Of a stretch of 64,000 bases of DNA, positions 62,545 to 64,000 are shown one piece after another. Within the stretch, counting starts at the first letter, position 1; each line of letters starts with the position of its first letter. The stretch comes from an uncultured Butyrivibrio sp. (GTDB lineage Bacteria; Bacillota; Clostridia; Lachnospirales; Lachnospiraceae), in contig NZ_CAMVPU010000011.1 in assembly GCF_947169445.1 (NCBI RefSeq), forward strand, positions 37,336 through 101,335, read 5' to 3'. The notes beneath the pieces are model-generated. The model saw nothing but the letters and a program-made list of their open reading frames with translations, did not search any database and had not been told where the DNA came from. The translations under genes were made by a program, and so were the position numbers.

Positions 62545-63723
62545 ATGGCAAATATCCAATTCAGAGATTTACAGAGACAATATGATCACATCAAGGAAGC
62601 GATAGATAGTAACATTCAATCCGTTATATCCTCAGCTCATTTCATCTCAGGTCCTGAGGTGAAAACCTTAGAAGCTACCCTGGCATCTTATGTAGGAGTT
62701 AAGCACTGCATCAGCTGCGCTAACGGAACCGATGCAATATCTATTGCTCTGATGGCGCATGGAGTTGGAGCAGGTGACGCTGTGTTCGTCCCAGACTTCA
62801 CATTCTTTAGCTCTGGTGAGTGTCCTGCTACTATTGGTGCTACACCGATATATGTGGATGTATTATCTACTACCTATAATATGAATCCGACAAGTCTGAC
62901 TTCCGCTGTAGAAAAGGTAATAAGCGAAGGCCAGCTGAAACCACGTGCTGTAGTTGCTGTGGATCTCTTCGGACAGCCTTTTGATGTTCCTGCTATCAAG
63001 ACCATTTGTGATAAGTATGGCTTACTTCTCCTCGAAGACGCTGCACAGGGATTCGGCGGCTCCTATACAACTCCTGCCGGTGAGAAGAAGATGGCGTGCA
63101 GCTTAGGAGATATAGCGACGACTAGCTTCTTCCCAGCAAAGCCCCTAGGCTGCTACGGAGACGGTGGTGCGATATTCACAAATGATGATAACATCGCTCT
63201 GCTGTGCAGGAGTATTGCAGTTCATGGTAAGGACACACAGAATCTTGATGATCCTAATGCTAAGTATAACAATATTCGTCTTGGTATGAATAGTAGACTC
63301 GATACACTGCAAGCAGGTGTGTTGCTTGGAAAGTTTGAAACGTTTAGAGATGAAGAGCTTGATAAGGTTAATCATGTGGCCAGCCTTTACTCTGATCTTC
63401 TCAAGGATGTGGAGGGGCTTACGATTCCCACAGTTCTAGAAGGCATGTACTCTTCATGGGCACAATATACCATTCAGCTGCCAGAAGGCGTGGTAAGATC
63501 AGAAGTTCAAAAGACCTTGAAAGCGGATGGAATACCTACCAACATCTACTATATTAAACCTATGCATTTACAAGGTGCGTTCATGAACACACGAAGTGCA
63601 GAAGCTGATTGTCCAAACACTGAGAGACTCTGCAACTCTGTTCTGTGCTTACCTATACATCCGTACTTAGAGGATTCCGAAGTAGAGTTCATAGCTGAGA
63701 AGTTGAAGTCGGTGCTGAAGTAA
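62545..63723 (+). CDS. DegT-type aminotransferase, WbpE-like
   Basis: A 392-residue PLP enzyme: FISGPEVKTLEATLASYVG, FTFFSSGECPATIGA, LLLEDAAQGFGGSY (cofactor Asp) and the Schiff-base Lys in TSFFPAKPLGCYGDGGA. The PAKPLGCYGDGGA text matches the WbpE group, which aminates C3 of UDP-2-acetamido-3-keto-glucuronate. A strong AAGGAGG precedes the ATG. Together with the dehydrogenase at 48589 and the 3-dehydrogenase at 47466 it would give UDP-2-acetamido-3-amino-uronate, despite lying 13 kb away beyond the island. Its G/C content looks higher than in the neighbouring operon. Confidence 0.85.
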   Translation: MANIQFRDLQRQYDHIKEAIDSNIQSVISSAHFISGPEVKTLEATLASYVGVKHCISCANGTDAISIALMAHGVGAGDAVFVPDFTFFSSGECPATIGATPIYVDVLSTTYNMNPTSLTSAVEKVISEGQLKPRAVVAVDLFGQPFDVPAIKTICDKYGLLLLEDAAQGFGGSYTTPAGEKKMACSLGDIATTSFFPAKPLGCYGDGGAIFTNDDNIALLCRSIAVHGKDTQNLDDPNAKYNNIRLGMNSRLDTLQAGVLLGKFETFRDEELDKVNHVASLYSDLLKDVEGLTIPTVLEGMYSSWAQYTIQLPEGVVRSEVQKTLKADGIPTNIYYIKPMHLQGAFMNTRSAEADCPNTERLCNSVLCLPIHPYLEDSEVEFIAEKLKSVLK

Positions 63724-64000
63724 AGCCCACACATCCCAAACACCCCGACATCTTGACAACCACGAACATGGCAATGCCATTTAGCTAAGACGTGAAAGCA
63801 TGATGTTTACTGACGAGGGCGATAAAAAATGTGGTCAAAACTAAAGGTATAGTGGATTTGGACACGCCAAATAGACAGATCGTCAGCTCTGCCTGGATAC
63901 TACATACGAACATGGCTTGATTGTAAAACTAAATTCTACATAACGAAAACCCAGAAAAATGCAGTTTTTAATTCTACTTTTCCTCTCTTATCAATAGTTG
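63724..64000. other. Gene-free end of the window with small inverted repeats
   Basis: No supported reading frame. ATTTGG (63856-63861) and CCAAAT (63867-63872) form a 6-bp hairpin with a five-base loop; TTGACAACCAC near 63754 and GTGGTCAA near 63832 could pair with a two-base bulge around a further GGCAATGCC. It may be another structured RNA or the start of the next leader. There is no clear terminator after the aminotransferase gene. Confidence 0.3.

Overview
The window reads as a large surface-polysaccharide (capsule/exopolysaccharide) biosynthesis region from a low-GC Firmicute, most likely a rumen- or gut-type Lachnospiraceae such as Butyrivibrio or Pseudobutyrivibrio. This rests on AT-rich coding with AGGAGG-type ribosome binding sites, AAA-ATPase-like/PDDEXK proteins and an Rpn-type C-terminus of kinds frequent in that family, and a LoaP-type antiterminator in front of a long sugar operon. 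Genus is an inference. Every gene I can support is on the + strand. I see no tRNA, rRNA, CRISPR array or intact insertion sequence.

Layout. (1) 1-259: tail of an Rpn-like protein. (2) 338-13560: GtrA protein, an ABC polysaccharide exporter pair, a GlfT2-like galactofuranosyltransferase, several GT2 glycosyltransferases (one a mosaic), a frameshifted LTA-synthase-like phosphotransferase, a large membrane protein and a polyprenyl-phosphate-type GT2. (3) 13609-17592: a gene remnant and two consecutive ATPase + Toprim-like gene pairs that look like defence modules. (4) 17646-27413: RfbH and RfbG (CDP-3,6-dideoxyhexose pathway), a GtrII-type glucosyltransferase and a 1746-residue membrane protein carrying about 20 tandem repeats and an SH3b domain, ending at a terminator. 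(5) 27576-30780: two AAA-ATPase-like/PDDEXK paralogues, the first broken. (6) 30832-54377: a LoaP antiterminator, a 411-base leader with two intrinsic terminators, then a long operon-like run. It holds two phosphoglycosyl transferases, aminotransferases, a TDP-3-amino-3,6-dideoxyhexose module (3,4-ketoisomerase, transaminase, acetyltransferase), GT4 enzymes, a Wzy polymerase, an adenylation enzyme/ACP/aldolase/oxidoreductase/LpxD-like acyltransferase module, a nucleotide-sugar dehydrogenase, an AsnB-like protein, a MurJ-type flippase and a FkbM methyltransferase.

(7) 54398-62072 is an accessory, probably defensive, island: a PDDEXK-like + PIN-like + zinc-ribbon protein, an OLD-like ATPase-Toprim protein, AbiH and a DUF2971 protein. 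Two roughly 210-base copies of the same structured non-coding element sit directly after genes and bracket the last four. (8) 62073-62544 holds another long, strongly foldable non-coding element, and 62545-63723 a WbpE-like sugar aminotransferase that may complete a UDP-diamino-uronate route begun at 47466-49917.

Most novel-looking items: the acyl-ACP sugar-acylation module (42439-47421), the polymerase-like protein with an exact 384-bp repeat stalk (22173-27413), the GNAT-ketoisomerase fusion (38866-39801), the LoaP leader (31333-31743), and the island with duplicated structured elements (54398-62072). All families were assigned by reading motifs; no database search was run.
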